Assembly: GCF_003071065.1 (NCBI RefSeq) | Contig: NZ_QCXX01000002.1 | Location: 186,001 to 250,000, forward strand | DNA from: Sphingobacterium athyrii | Lineage (GTDB): Bacteria > Bacteroidota > Bacteroidia > Sphingobacteriales > Sphingobacteriaceae | Length of the DNA stretch: 64,000 nucleotides | Direction of reading: 5' to 3' | Part shown: piece by piece, positions 44,974 to 55,439 of the stretch | How the letters are laid out: the number at the start of each line of letters is the position of its first letter | Numbering within the stretch: position 1 is the first letter of the stretch | Notes under the pieces: generated by a model | What the model was told of the DNA's origin: nothing | What the model saw: the letters and a program-made list of their open reading frames with translations, nothing else | The model's database searches: none | Program-made: the position numbers and the translations under genes

Positions 44974-46494
44974 ATGCTAATGAAAAAGATAACGATATAT
45001 CGTATTATACTTACGACGCTGTGTTTTACCAGCCTGTTTTCCTGTACCAAACTGAACGAGGAACCGGTAAGTATTTTGGATCCCAAGCAATATTTTAAGA
45101 CAGAAGCGGATGCAGAAGCTTCCGTGATGGGGATTTATGGGCTGTTAGCCAATGCCGATTTTTATGGGCGGCGATTGACCATGGTACTGCAATTGCTGGG
45201 GGATGACATTGATATTGCTGATATAGGTACGCAGTCTAGTCGGATTCAATTGAACAGTTTTACGCATGATGCGAGCAATCAGGATCTGCTCGCTGTGTGG
45301 AAAACCGCTTATCTGGGTATTGGCGCGGCAAATGCCGCAATAGATGGTATCCCGGCCGTAACAATGAATGAGACTAAAAAATCGGCACTTATTGCCGAAG
45401 CGAGGCTACTCCGGGCTTTGTATTACTATCACTTGGTGCAGCTATTTGGGGATATTCCATATATCGGTGAATTCGTCAGTGATCCAAGTAAAGTAATTGC
45501 AATCAGCAAAACTCCGGCAGCAAAGGTTTATGACAATATCATCGCAGACTGTGAATATGCGGTTGCAAATTTGCCGGATACCCATGCCAATAATAACAAA
45601 GCGAGGCCATCTAAAGGAGCCGCTCAGACTTTGTTGGCTTCGGTCTATATGGTCTTAAAAAAATGGGATGATGCCGCCAGGATGGCTGAGACTGTGATCA
45701 ATGATGCAAACAAATACCAGTATGCATTGGTTAAAGATTATAATAACCTATGGGATGCTGATCTTGGTTTTCAGACTGAGCATGTCTGGGTCGTTGATTT
45801 TCTGGGCGGAATTACCGGAGAAAATTCATCCAATCAAGATTATACGGCACCGATGACCGGTGTGCGGGACGCTGATATGTTGGGTTGGAGCGTTCTTGTA
45901 CCATCAACTGGCGTATATGGTAGTTTTTCTGATCAAGATTACAGAAAGAAAATTAGTTTTCTGACCGAAACACCGATAAAAGGAGTGATGACACCTTATC
46001 AGAAATGGAAATGGCCTCGTATACATACAGCAAAATGGTGTTTGCATCCGGGTACGAATGCTGGAGCGGATGGTTCGGATTCGGATATCAAACATGTTAT
46101 CTTTCGCTATGCTGAAGTTCTTTTAATGGCAGCTGAAGCATTAAACGAAAGTAAAGGTGGACCGACAGAGAAAGCATATACCTATATAAATGCGGTTCGG
46201 GCTAGAGCAAGATATACACCACAGGGAGTACAGAATTATCCTGCCGACCTGGCAACGGGTATGTCGCAGACAGACTTTCGAAAAGCTGTGCAGGAAGAAC
46301 GTCGTGTTGAATTAGCTTTTGAATGGAAAAGATGGTATGATATCAAACGTTGGGGACAAGTAGTGGATGCATTTACTAGGCAGGGAGCCTATGAAAGCCA
46401 GCCAAAAGTAAAAGATTTTCATGCGCTGATGCCTATTCCTCAGGATGAAATCGCACGTAATACAAATTTACTCCCCCAAAATCCAGGGTATTAA
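44974..46494 (+). CDS. SusD/RagB family outer membrane lipoprotein, PUL 2 first pair
   Basis: 506 residues; ATG at 44974 or 44980. The lipoprotein signal ends in CFTSLFSC. SusD features include LIAEARLLRALYYYHLVQLFGDIPYIGEF near 135-165, RPSKGAAQTLLASVYM and the C-terminal FRKAVQEERRVELAFEWKRWYDIKRWGQV block. It binds the glycan for the preceding SusC. A terminator follows, so this pair may be transcribed separately from the second pair. Confidence 0.93.
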   Translation: MLMKKITIYRIILTTLCFTSLFSCTKLNEEPVSILDPKQYFKTEADAEASVMGIYGLLANADFYGRRLTMVLQLLGDDIDIADIGTQSSRIQLNSFTHDASNQDLLAVWKTAYLGIGAANAAIDGIPAVTMNETKKSALIAEARLLRALYYYHLVQLFGDIPYIGEFVSDPSKVIAISKTPAAKVYDNIIADCEYAVANLPDTHANNNKARPSKGAAQTLLASVYMVLKKWDDAARMAETVINDANKYQYALVKDYNNLWDADLGFQTEHVWVVDFLGGITGENSSNQDYTAPMTGVRDADMLGWSVLVPSTGVYGSFSDQDYRKKISFLTETPIKGVMTPYQKWKWPRIHTAKWCLHPGTNAGADGSDSDIKHVIFRYAEVLLMAAEALNESKGGPTEKAYTYINAVRARARYTPQGVQNYPADLATGMSQTDFRKAVQEERRVELAFEWKRWYDIKRWGQVVDAFTRQGAYESQPKVKDFHALMPIPQDEIARNTNLLPQNPGY

Positions 46495-46527
46495 AATACT
46501 AGTATCAGACTACTTTGAAGCTAAATG

Positions 46528-46567
46528 AAAGAAAATATCAACTTATAAATAGGTTGATATTTTCTTT
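46528..46567 (+). terminator. Rho-independent terminator after the first SusD of PUL 2
   Basis: 15-bp stem AAAGAAAATATCAAC (46528-46542) / GTTGATATTTTCTTT (46553-46567) with a 10-base loop and further T. It splits PUL 2 into two transcription units, the second starting before 46782. Confidence 0.82.
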
Positions 46568-46753
46568 TTGAGTATAGACATCGCATTTTTATGCTATCTC
46601 CAACAAAGAAACAGCGATTAAAAATTTAATTTTCTTCAAAATCCATTCAATTCTGTCATAAATCAAGGAAAAAGACATTTTTTCCACCTATTTGAACGAA
46701 AAATACCCCGCTTGGACGGGGGCTATTCTTGATCTTTGGTTTCATTTATTGAG

Positions 46754-46788
46754 TTAAATAACCAAATAAACCAAGACAACTATGATAG
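46754..46788 (+). promoter_or_regulatory. SusC leader and start codon matching the small RNA complement
   Basis: TTAAATAACCAA (46754-46765), ATAAACC (46766-46772) and TATGATAG (46781-46788) occur in the same order in the plus strand of small RNA copy 2 (3675-3708), separated by short gaps. The RNA would therefore pair with this mRNA from the leader into the start codon. Match seen; regulation inferred. Confidence 0.55.
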
Positions 46789-49700
46789 CACCGATAACCA
46801 AAACGGTAGGGAAAGGGTTGCTTTTGTTTTCGCTAATGAGTATGGCCGCACCACAAGTGTTCGCACAGTCACAGTTGAAAATATCAGGAAAAGTAACCTC
46901 ACCGGCGGGCGAACCACTCGCGGGGGTGACAGTACAGATTAAAGGCGCAAAGAATGGAACCGTTACAGATGTATCCGGCAATTATCAGATTCTTGCCAAG
47001 GATATTGATGTACTGATTTTTTCACTGGTAGGTAGAGAAAAAACAGAAATAGCTGTTGATAAAAAAGAGCATATCAATCTCGTACTACAAGAATCAAGTA
47101 GCCTAATGGACGAAGTCGTCGTTGTAGGGTACGGAACGCAGAAAAAGAGCAATTTGACGGGAGCAGTTGCTGCAGTAGACGGAAAAACCTTGAATAAACG
47201 AATTGCGACTAATCCTACCCAATTACTTCAAGGGCGTATGCCAGGACTTCGTGTGACACAGGGATCCGGAGAGGCGGGTAATGAAAATGTGAATTTACAA
47301 GTTAGGGGATTAGGATCTTATGGTGCTTCTTCCGCACCATTGGTCATTGTGGATGGGATTCCCGGTAGTCTGGAAAACCTGAATCCACAGGCAATTGAAA
47401 ATATTACGGTATTAAAAGATGCAGCCTCAGCAGCAATCTACGGGGCAAGAGCTGCAAACGGGGTGATCCTCGTGACAACCAAACAGGGTAAATCCGGGAA
47501 AGCCCAGCTGAGCTACGATTACAATGTTGGAATAACAAAGGCTTCAGCATTACCTGATTTGGTCTATAATTCGGTAGATTATATGACCCTTTATAATCAA
47601 GCTGCTAAAAATTCAGGGATCACCAATGCGAATTCGCTGTTCAGTCAGGAAATGATTGATGCTTATAAAAATGCGACAGACAAAACGCTTTATCCTGACT
47701 TTAATTGGTTGGATGCCGTGTTTAAAACTGTACCGGTGCAAACGCATAACTTAAGTTTAAGCGGTGGTGCCAATGGAACCAATTATAACGTTATCCTCGG
47801 TTATGTTTATCAGCCCGATATTATGATCGGGACTTCCTTTAAGAAATATAATCTCCAATTGAATCTGAACTCAAAAATCAATGATAGAATAAGTTTTGGT
47901 TCAAGCATTACGCTGAATTACGGTGATCGAAAATATCCCAGAAATGGAGCCGAAGATCAGTTCCTTTCAACAATAAGTCAATCTCCATTATATGGTCCTG
48001 TACTTCCGGATGGTAGTGGACGATATACCTCAAGAGCATATCCTTTTCAGTCACCCAATAAAAATCCTGTAGCCGTTGCTGAAAATGCATTCACAAGACT
48101 GAACAATTACTTTATGCAGGGCAATATTTTTGTCAATGTAAAACTGTTGGAGGGGTTAGAATGGAAAACTAGTGGTGGTCTGACCTATGGATTTACCAAA
48201 AACTATACGAACAAGCCTGTGATCAATCAATACATGTGGCAGGCAAAACCAGATGCACTGCCTGCACGTCAATTGGATGTCGGAGGACAAGGATTGGAGG
48301 TGACTGATGATAACAATGTATATCCTGTTGGGTATACCCAACTGACTTACGACAAGTCAGTTGGAGATCATAACTTGAAAGTACTTGCCGGTACACAGGC
48401 AGAATATAACAAAACGCAAAAATTATTTGGCAGTAGGTTACAATTCCCTAATAAGGATCTGCTTGAATTGGATGGTGGTGGGGCGGGACAACAGTCCAAT
48501 AGTGGTATCACGAATGAATGGTCTCTAAGATCCTATTATGGACGTTTGAATTATGACTACAAAGGCAAGTACCTGTTGGAAGGAAATGCCCGTTATGATG
48601 CTTCTTCACGTTTTCCCGAAAATCGTAAATGGGCCTTTTTCCCATCGGTATCAGCAGGATGGAAGATCTCAGATGAAGCTTTTTTTGGAGAACGACTTAA
48701 AGAGACAGTCAATGAAGTTAAACTTAGGGCTTCTATCGGAACCCTCGGGAATCAGAATATCGGAAACTATCCCTATCAAACTGTTTACAGCTCAGCTTTC
48801 GCCTATCCCTTTGAAGAAACTCTACAGCAGGGAGCACGTCAGGTTGCTATGGCAAATGAACGCATCAAGTGGGAAAGTACCAAAGTATTGGATTTTGGTA
48901 TTGATCTTGGATTCTGGAATAATAAGTTGACAGCCTCTTTTGATTGGTACAATAAAGTGACCTCCGATATTCTGTCATCATCGACAGCATTCCCTTCCTA
49001 TATCGGTCTTACTGCACCGACCGTAAATTATGGAACGTTGCGTAATCGAGGGATCGAACTCGGACTTCAATACCGTGAAAAAATTGGGGAGGTATCCTTA
49101 ACATTAAATGGTAATATCCAGGCCAATCGCAATAAGGTTATAAAATATGGGGCTGAACGTATTTCAGGAAATACCATTATTCGGGAAGGTTTACCATATG
49201 GCAGTTTCTACTTGCTGGAAAGTGTAGGAATATTTCGCTCGAAGGAAGAGATCGCAAGTTCGCCAAAACAACAAGTCCCAGCGCAACCTGGCTATTTGAA
49301 ATTTGCGGATGTCGATGGTGATAACAAGGTGGACAATAATGACCGCGTTGTAGTACCTGGGGCATTTCCAGATTTTGATTATTCATTTAATGCAACCGCA
49401 GTATGGAAAAACTTTGATTTTACAGCATTTTTCTTTGGATCTCAAGGCCAAAAAATATTTGTTAGCGAATGGGGAATCGTTCCTTTTAGACAAGGTGGGA
49501 CTTTCACGCGAGAATGGATGGACGCCTGGACACCGGAAAATCCAAATGCATCATTGCCGATTGTAGGATTGGACAATTCGCCTGCAGCAAATAATGTACG
49601 GACGGCCTCTACATTTTTCTTGAAAGATGGATCTTTCTTACGGTTGAAAAATATTCAAATAGGTTACAGTATCCCACAGAATACATTATCAAAGGCAGGT

Positions 49701-49871
49701 ATTTCGGGACTACGTGTTTATTTTGCCGCGGATAATCTGGTTACTTTTTCGAAGTTCCCAGGTTTAGATCCAGAACGCGGCGTATCGTCCAGTGGTGGGG
49801 CGACCTCAGGACGTTATGTAACCCATCCTCAAAATAAAGTTTTTGCATTTGGTGCTAATATCACCTTCTAA
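46782..49871 (+). CDS. SusC/RagA family TonB-dependent transporter, PUL 2 second pair
   Basis: 1029 residues with a signal peptide ending in APQVFAQ (residue 29). A carboxypeptidase-like domain (LKISGKVTSPAGEPLAGVTVQIKG), LMDEVVVVGYGTQKKSNLTGA near 112, plug VIVDGIPGSLENLNPQAIEN and the terminal strand FAFGANITF are present. It is only partly similar to the first SusC, so the tandem pair is not a recent duplication and may handle different fragment sizes. The SusD gene starts 11 bases downstream. Its leader and start codon match the small RNA complement. Confidence 0.94.
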   Translation: MIAPITKTVGKGLLLFSLMSMAAPQVFAQSQLKISGKVTSPAGEPLAGVTVQIKGAKNGTVTDVSGNYQILAKDIDVLIFSLVGREKTEIAVDKKEHINLVLQESSSLMDEVVVVGYGTQKKSNLTGAVAAVDGKTLNKRIATNPTQLLQGRMPGLRVTQGSGEAGNENVNLQVRGLGSYGASSAPLVIVDGIPGSLENLNPQAIENITVLKDAASAAIYGARAANGVILVTTKQGKSGKAQLSYDYNVGITKASALPDLVYNSVDYMTLYNQAAKNSGITNANSLFSQEMIDAYKNATDKTLYPDFNWLDAVFKTVPVQTHNLSLSGGANGTNYNVILGYVYQPDIMIGTSFKKYNLQLNLNSKINDRISFGSSITLNYGDRKYPRNGAEDQFLSTISQSPLYGPVLPDGSGRYTSRAYPFQSPNKNPVAVAENAFTRLNNYFMQGNIFVNVKLLEGLEWKTSGGLTYGFTKNYTNKPVINQYMWQAKPDALPARQLDVGGQGLEVTDDNNVYPVGYTQLTYDKSVGDHNLKVLAGTQAEYNKTQKLFGSRLQFPNKDLLELDGGGAGQQSNSGITNEWSLRSYYGRLNYDYKGKYLLEGNARYDASSRFPENRKWAFFPSVSAGWKISDEAFFGERLKETVNEVKLRASIGTLGNQNIGNYPYQTVYSSAFAYPFEETLQQGARQVAMANERIKWESTKVLDFGIDLGFWNNKLTASFDWYNKVTSDILSSSTAFPSYIGLTAPTVNYGTLRNRGIELGLQYREKIGEVSLTLNGNIQANRNKVIKYGAERISGNTIIREGLPYGSFYLLESVGIFRSKEEIASSPKQQVPAQPGYLKFADVDGDNKVDNNDRVVVPGAFPDFDYSFNATAVWKNFDFTAFFFGSQGQKIFVSEWGIVPFRQGGTFTREWMDAWTPENPNASLPIVGLDNSPAANNVRTASTFFLKDGSFLRLKNIQIGYSIPQNTLSKAGISGLRVYFAADNLVTFSKFPGLDPERGVSSSGGATSGRYVTHPQNKVFAFGANITF

Positions 49872-49882
49872 CTGATGAGATC

Positions 49883-51451
49883 ATGAAAATTAAACTAAAA
49901 AAAACATATCTATATTTTTGTTTGGCGGCTACCACAGCGCTGGGCAGCTGTGCAAAAGATTTCTTAGATAAAAATCCAACTGATAAAATACCTGAATCAA
50001 CTTTTTGGAAAACCCAGGCGGATGCAGACCTTGCACTATCGGGCGTATATGAATTCTTATGTAGGGGATATAACTCTACATCTTCTTCCAATGCCCGGGG
50101 GGGCTGGGGTGGGGCCAGCATGTTCTGGGATGGCTTGTCCGATGATGCATTCATATCCAGCACATCCAATAATTTTAATACGATTTCTAGAGGTGGATTG
50201 ACCTCAACGACAGGCGGTATGCAGGCGGAAGGTTATGAGATCTCCTATCAAGCAATCGCAGCCTGTAATAAATTGATTGCCAATATAGACCGTATCACCA
50301 GCATGAGCCAGCAGGATCGGGATCGCTATAAAGCCGAAACCCGTTTCATTCGCGCGCATTATTATTTTTTACTGACCAATCTCTACGGTGATGTGCCACT
50401 GACACTTGAGCCCCTGGGTTTGGATGATGCCAGCGCTAGACTGGGAAGGACTGAAAAAAGCAAAGTTTTAGAAGCTGTTTTAGCCGATCTTGATTATGCC
50501 ATTGAAAAGTTGCCAAATACCGCGTATAAAGGACATGCTGTCAGAGGTGCTGCACTCGGTTATAAAGCAAAAGTATTATTGACAAATAAAAAATGGACTG
50601 AAGCTGCCGCAGTGGCAAAGATGGTGATGGATGAAAACAAATTTTCGATCTATCAAGGCGGCTATCGGGATTTATTTAGAAAACCTGGCCAAAATAGTAA
50701 TCCTGAAATTATGTTTTCAGCGCGTTTTTTACCACCTAATATGTATAGCCCCGCAGATATGATGTACTCCTATTTAATGACGGTACAACCGCTGGGGTAT
50801 CTGGTTGATTCTTATTATTGTATTGATGGCAAAGATATTAGTACTTCTGCCAAATATGACGCGAAAAATCCTTATGAAAATCGTGATCCCCGATTGAAGG
50901 CAACTATTATCTATCAGGGGGTATGGCGTGGAACAACAGCTTCTTCTGCCTTTGATCCTGTGGCGGCGGATGTTAAGGGAGGCTTCTTGCCCAGGAAATA
51001 TATCAATGAAGCCAAATGGCCAACCAGCTACGCTACACAAAGTGATCAAGATTGGGTATTTCTTCGTTACGCGGATATTCTGCTGATGTATGCAGAAGCA
51101 AAAAACGAAAGTGCTGGACCTGAGCAAACAGCCGTAGATGCATTGAATCAGGTACGATCCCGTGCAGATGTGAAAATGCCTTTGCTGCAATTTAGTTCCG
51201 GATTGACAAAAGAAGAATTTCGCGCTATTATCCGTCACGAGCGACGTGTTGAATTGGCGCTGGAAGGACAGCGTTACTTTGATCTAAAGCGTTGGGGACT
51301 TATAAAACAAGTCATGGACAAAACCAAAGATCCCGATGGTGCAATGCGCTTATTTGCTGAGCGGGATACCTTATGGCCTGTACCACAGTCCGAAGTAGAT
51401 ATTGCTAAAAGTTTGGGAAATGATAAATTTACGCAGACAAAAGGTTTCTAA
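49883..51451 (+). CDS. SusD/RagB family outer membrane lipoprotein, PUL 2 second pair
   Basis: 522 residues. Lipoprotein signal ending in TTALGSC; early block DFLDKNPTDKIPESTFWKTQADADLALSGVYEFL; YKAETRFIRAHYYFLLTNLYGDVPLTLEP near 150-180; and the C-terminal FRAIIRHERRVELALEGQRYFDLKRWGLI. It forms the lid of the preceding SusC. The run of glycosidase genes starts 18 bases after it, so they share its transcript. Confidence 0.93.
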   Translation: MKIKLKKTYLYFCLAATTALGSCAKDFLDKNPTDKIPESTFWKTQADADLALSGVYEFLCRGYNSTSSSNARGGWGGASMFWDGLSDDAFISSTSNNFNTISRGGLTSTTGGMQAEGYEISYQAIAACNKLIANIDRITSMSQQDRDRYKAETRFIRAHYYFLLTNLYGDVPLTLEPLGLDDASARLGRTEKSKVLEAVLADLDYAIEKLPNTAYKGHAVRGAALGYKAKVLLTNKKWTEAAAVAKMVMDENKFSIYQGGYRDLFRKPGQNSNPEIMFSARFLPPNMYSPADMMYSYLMTVQPLGYLVDSYYCIDGKDISTSAKYDAKNPYENRDPRLKATIIYQGVWRGTTASSAFDPVAADVKGGFLPRKYINEAKWPTSYATQSDQDWVFLRYADILLMYAEAKNESAGPEQTAVDALNQVRSRADVKMPLLQFSSGLTKEEFRAIIRHERRVELALEGQRYFDLKRWGLIKQVMDKTKDPDGAMRLFAERDTLWPVPQSEVDIAKSLGNDKFTQTKGF

Positions 51452-51469
51452 AATATAACCATTATAGGC

Positions 51470-52924
51470 ATGAAAACTAAACTCAAGATGTATAAAATAT
51501 TATTCCTGATACTCCTGATCTCAGGAATATCCAGTAGCGCATCAATGGCGCAAGAAAATAAACTACCTGATAGTCTACGGATGAAATGGTGGGAGGAAGC
51601 CAGATTTGGGATGTTTATCCATTGGGGTGTATATGCACAATTTGGCGGTGTCTATCGTGGTCATGAACAGGCTCGGGGTGGAGCGGAATGGATTATGAAC
51701 CGTTCAAAAATCCCTGTTGACCAATATCAGGCTATGGCAGGCCAATTTAATCCTGTACAATATAACCCCGATGAATGGGTGCGGATGGCAAAGGATGCCG
51801 GTATGAAATACCTCATTATTACGGCCAAACATCATGATGGTTTTGCGCTATTCGAGACAAAAACCAGCAAATGGAATATGGTTGATGCAACTCCCTATGG
51901 TAAAGATCTGTTAAAGCCTTTGGCCGCAGCTTGTAAAAAGTATGGAATCAAATTAGGATTCTATTATTCGCAAGCGCAGGACTGGAATAATCCCGGAGGT
52001 TCGGCCGCCCGAAAACTCATGCGCGAAGGCTGGCCTAATCCGGATTCAGCCAAAATAGATGCCTATACTTTAGCACATAAAGGCCATTGGGACCCAAAGC
52101 AAGAAACTGCGAGTTTTGACGACTATATCAAAAATGTAGCTGTACCACAGGTGAAAGAACTTTTGAGTAATTATGGTGATATTTCCGTCTTGTGGTGGGA
52201 TACGCCAACAAATATGACCGATGAAGCGGCGAGCATGTTACAGGAACAACTGCGCCTGCAACCCAATATTATTACCAATGACCGCTTGAAAAGACCAAAT
52301 TTTCCGGGTGATACAAAGACGCCTGAACAGAAAATCCCAGATTGGAGCGAATTGGAAGGGAAGCATTGGGAAACTTGTATGACTATGAACGGAACCTGGG
52401 GCTTTCGTACGTCTGACCAGAAATGGAAGCCGGCAGAAATATTGATCCGTAATTTGGTTGATATCGCATCAAAAGGCGGGAATTATTTGCTCAATGTCGG
52501 CCCGAAACCCGATGGAAGCTTTCCGCAGGAAAGCATAGATAGGTTGGCGACGATAGGCAAGTGGATGAAAATAAACAGTGAAGCAATTTACGCAACCAAA
52601 AGCAGTCCGCTGCAACCTTTTGAGTGGGGAAGATGCACAATGAAGGAACAGGGCGACAAGACCCTGCTTTACCTGACCATATTTGATTGGCCTCAAGATG
52701 GAACGATCGTTCTTCCAATAAAAAATAAAGTTTTAAAAGCCAGTTTTTTAGCGAATGGTAAAACGCTTAAAGTGAAATCGCAGTCTGATGCGATCAAAAT
52801 TGAGGTTGCCAAACAGGCAATTGATCCTGTCGCAACTGTGATCAAAATTGAGTTGGCTGGAAAACTAGAAAAAGAGAAGACCGCCACAGCAAAGAAAATG
52901 AAAACCGGAGCCTTGGATGAATAA
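51470..52924 (+). CDS. GH29 alpha-L-fucosidase
   Basis: 484 residues with signal peptide (cleavage near SMAQE). The GH29 barrel is recognisable by MKWWEEARFGMFIHWGVYAQFGG near 35-58, YLIITAKHHDGFALFETKTSKWN near 104-126, and the nucleophile D244 in VLWWDTP. The region GGNYLLNVGPKPDGSFP near 340 is also characteristic. It is a retaining exo-fucosidase that removes terminal alpha-L-fucose in the periplasm. Subfamily and linkage cannot be decided here. The C-terminal tail is lysine-rich and low complexity (about 465-484). Together with GH95 it implies a fucosylated substrate for PUL 2. Confidence 0.93.
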   Translation: MKTKLKMYKILFLILLISGISSSASMAQENKLPDSLRMKWWEEARFGMFIHWGVYAQFGGVYRGHEQARGGAEWIMNRSKIPVDQYQAMAGQFNPVQYNPDEWVRMAKDAGMKYLIITAKHHDGFALFETKTSKWNMVDATPYGKDLLKPLAAACKKYGIKLGFYYSQAQDWNNPGGSAARKLMREGWPNPDSAKIDAYTLAHKGHWDPKQETASFDDYIKNVAVPQVKELLSNYGDISVLWWDTPTNMTDEAASMLQEQLRLQPNIITNDRLKRPNFPGDTKTPEQKIPDWSELEGKHWETCMTMNGTWGFRTSDQKWKPAEILIRNLVDIASKGGNYLLNVGPKPDGSFPQESIDRLATIGKWMKINSEAIYATKSSPLQPFEWGRCTMKEQGDKTLLYLTIFDWPQDGTIVLPIKNKVLKASFLANGKTLKVKSQSDAIKIEVAKQAIDPVATVIKIELAGKLEKEKTATAKKMKTGALDE

Positions 52925-52960
52925 CCCAGATCTAAAGATTAAGAAAAGAGAAGCATATTA

Positions 52961-55435
52961 ATGATAACAGAAAATAAATTTTATAAGATACTGACACTGC
53001 TATTGGGATTTGGCACCTTACAACTCCAAGCGCAGGAATCAAGACGCGTTGACCAAGAATGGGACTTTCTGAAGAGTGATCTCGGAGGGATTTGGGAGGC
53101 TGTACGACCGGTCGGAGCTGGTAATCCGGAATCCGTTCCCCTATGGCAAACAGTTAGTTTGCCTCATTGTTATAATGCTTTAGATGCTGTTGATCCAGCT
53201 GTCAATTATTATCAGGGCCCAGGTTGGTATAGAAAGACATTAACCATTGAAAATCCCTATCCAAATGGTCGTACATTGCTTCATTTTGAAGGTGCAGGAC
53301 AAAAGTCTACGGTTTATATCCATACGCAAAAGGTTGGGGAACATGTCGGTGGCTATGACGAATGGACAGTAGATATTACTGAGGCTGTCGAACAGTTTAA
53401 AAAAACGGAAGCCTATAAAACACAGTTTAAAGGGAAGATACCGCTTTCAATTCGGGTAGATAATTCGCGTGACCTCGAAATGATTCCTTCGGATCTATCC
53501 GATTTTAACCTATATGGTGGCATCTACCGCCATCTGAATTTAAAATATGTACCACAGACAGCCTTAGAAAAAGTCTTTGTTAGCCCTACAGTGGATGCAG
53601 ATGGAAAACAGGGGGTATTGCAAATCCGTGGTCGGCTATTAACACCATCCAACAGCTCAAATTTTGATGTCGAAACACAGCTTTATGACCCTTCGGGTAA
53701 ATTGCTACTGAGTCAGACACCAGTTGTTCGTTCGGTGGAAGGATCTCTTGACTTTGGAAAATTAACGGTTAAAAAACCAGTATTGTGGAGCCCTGATCAT
53801 CCCGCTTTGTATCGTTTGGTAACCATTGTCAAAAGCAATGGACAGACATGTAAAGAAGAGAGCCTTTTTGGTTTCCGGCATGTAGAATTTAAAGATAATG
53901 GCCCCTTTTTATTAAACGGAAAAAGACTTTTGCTTCGGGGCACGCATCGTCATGAAGATCATGCTGCTGTAGGCGCGGCAATGACAGATGCACAGATTTT
54001 ACAGGAAATGACGATGATGAAAGAGATGGGCGTCAATTTTATTCGGTTGGGGCATTACCAGCAAAGCCGCAGGGTGCTCGAAGCCTGTGATAGTCTTGGT
54101 ATTTTGGTTTGGGAGGAAATCCCTTGGTGCCGGGGTGGCTTGGGTGGTGAAATCTATCAGCAACAAGGGAAACGGATGCTGACAAATATGATTGAGCAGC
54201 ACTATAATCACCCTTCGATCATTATTTGGGGGCTCGGTAATGAAAATGATTGGCCCGGCGATTTCCCCGAATTCGACAAAGAGAAAATCAGGACATTTAT
54301 GCGTGAATTGCACGTCCTTTCCCACCAATTGGATCCCAGTCGAAAAACAGCCATACGACGTTGTGACTTTTGTAAAGATATTGTGGATGTGTATTCACCC
54401 TCTATCTGGGCTGGTTGGTATCGTGGAGTGTATACAGACTATAAAACGGCCTCGGCAGAGGAAATGAAAAAGGTTAGACATTTTCTTCATGTGGAATGGG
54501 GCGGAGATAGCCATGCTCGCCGCCATGCCGAGGATCCGGATCGGGCACTAGCCAAAATAGAAGGTGATGGTGCCACCGATGAACGGGCTGGCGATGCATC
54601 TCTCGTGGGGGGGGCTGCAAGAGTTTCCAAAGATGGTGACTGGAGTGAAAGCTATATCTGTAATTTGATCGATTGGCACCTCAAGGAGCAAGAAACCATG
54701 CCTTGGCTTACGGGTACCGCATATTGGCCCTTTAAAGATTTTTCGACACCTGTTCGGCCGGATAATCCAATTCCCTACGTCAACCAGAAAGGTGTCGTCG
54801 AACGCGATTTTACGAAGAAGGAGTCCTATTATGTGTTTCAGTCGTATTGGACTTCAAAACCCATGTTGCATATCTACGGACACTCTTGGCCTGTTCGTTG
54901 GGGGGAGCCAGATGAAGCAAAGATGGTCAAAGTATATTCTAATGCAAAGGCGGTCGAACTATTTGTTAATGGCGAAAGTCAGGGGATAAAGAAAAGAAAT
55001 AGCCAAGATTTTCCTGCTGCCGGATTGCGTTGGATGGTGAAGTTACGTGAGGGAAAAAATCAGATCAAAGCTATTACCAAAAATGGTAAGGAGCTTATAA
55101 CAGATCAAATTGAGCAGGTGTATCAGACACAGCGTTGGGGCAAACCTGCGAAATTACAGGTTGAAGAAATTGCACGGGAAGATGATATCATAACCGTACA
55201 AGCCAAGGTATTGGATAAAGATGGTATTCTTTGTCTGGATGCCAAAAACTGGATCTATTTTGATGCTACAGGAGATGGTGAGCTGATCATTGATCAGGGA
55301 ACATCCATAGGGGCGAGAAAAGTACAGGCATACAATGGAAGAGCCTTGATACGGCTTCGCTTATCCGCGGGAAAAGCAGTTGTGTCCGGACGGATGGACG
55401 AATCAAAAAGTACGTTGTTGACAATTGAAAAATAG
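52961..55435 (+). CDS. GH2 family glycoside hydrolase (beta-galactosidase/beta-glucuronidase type)
   Basis: 824 residues with signal peptide (near LQLQAQ). Sugar-binding, immunoglobulin-like and TIM-barrel domains occur in order. The catalytic acid/base is E428 in WGLGNEND and the nucleophile E512 in [33 protein letters not shown] is the barrel entry. C-terminal beta domains resemble DUF4982-type modules ([21 protein letters not shown]). It removes a beta-linked terminal sugar; galactose, glucuronate or mannose are all possible. The gap to GH95 is 4 bases. Confidence 0.9.
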   Translation: MITENKFYKILTLLLGFGTLQLQAQESRRVDQEWDFLKSDLGGIWEAVRPVGAGNPESVPLWQTVSLPHCYNALDAVDPAVNYYQGPGWYRKTLTIENPYPNGRTLLHFEGAGQKSTVYIHTQKVGEHVGGYDEWTVDITEAVEQFKKTEAYKTQFKGKIPLSIRVDNSRDLEMIPSDLSDFNLYGGIYRHLNLKYVPQTALEKVFVSPTVDADGKQGVLQIRGRLLTPSNSSNFDVETQLYDPSGKLLLSQTPVVRSVEGSLDFGKLTVKKPVLWSPDHPALYRLVTIVKSNGQTCKEESLFGFRHVEFKDNGPFLLNGKRLLLRGTHRHEDHAAVGAAMTDAQILQEMTMMKEMGVNFIRLGHYQQSRRVLEACDSLGILVWEEIPWCRGGLGGEIYQQQGKRMLTNMIEQHYNHPSIIIWGLGNENDWPGDFPEFDKEKIRTFMRELHVLSHQLDPSRKTAIRRCDFCKDIVDVYSPSIWAGWYRGVYTDYKTASAEEMKKVRHFLHVEWGGDSHARRHAEDPDRALAKIEGDGATDERAGDASLVGGAARVSKDGDWSESYICNLIDWHLKEQETMPWLTGTAYWPFKDFSTPVRPDNPIPYVNQKGVVERDFTKKESYYVFQSYWTSKPMLHIYGHSWPVRWGEPDEAKMVKVYSNAKAVELFVNGESQGIKKRNSQDFPAAGLRWMVKLREGKNQIKAITKNGKELITDQIEQVYQTQRWGKPAKLQVEEIAREDDIITVQAKVLDKDGILCLDAKNWIYFDATGDGELIIDQGTSIGARKVQAYNGRALIRLRLSAGKAVVSGRMDESKSTLLTIEK

Positions 55436-55439
55436 TGAG

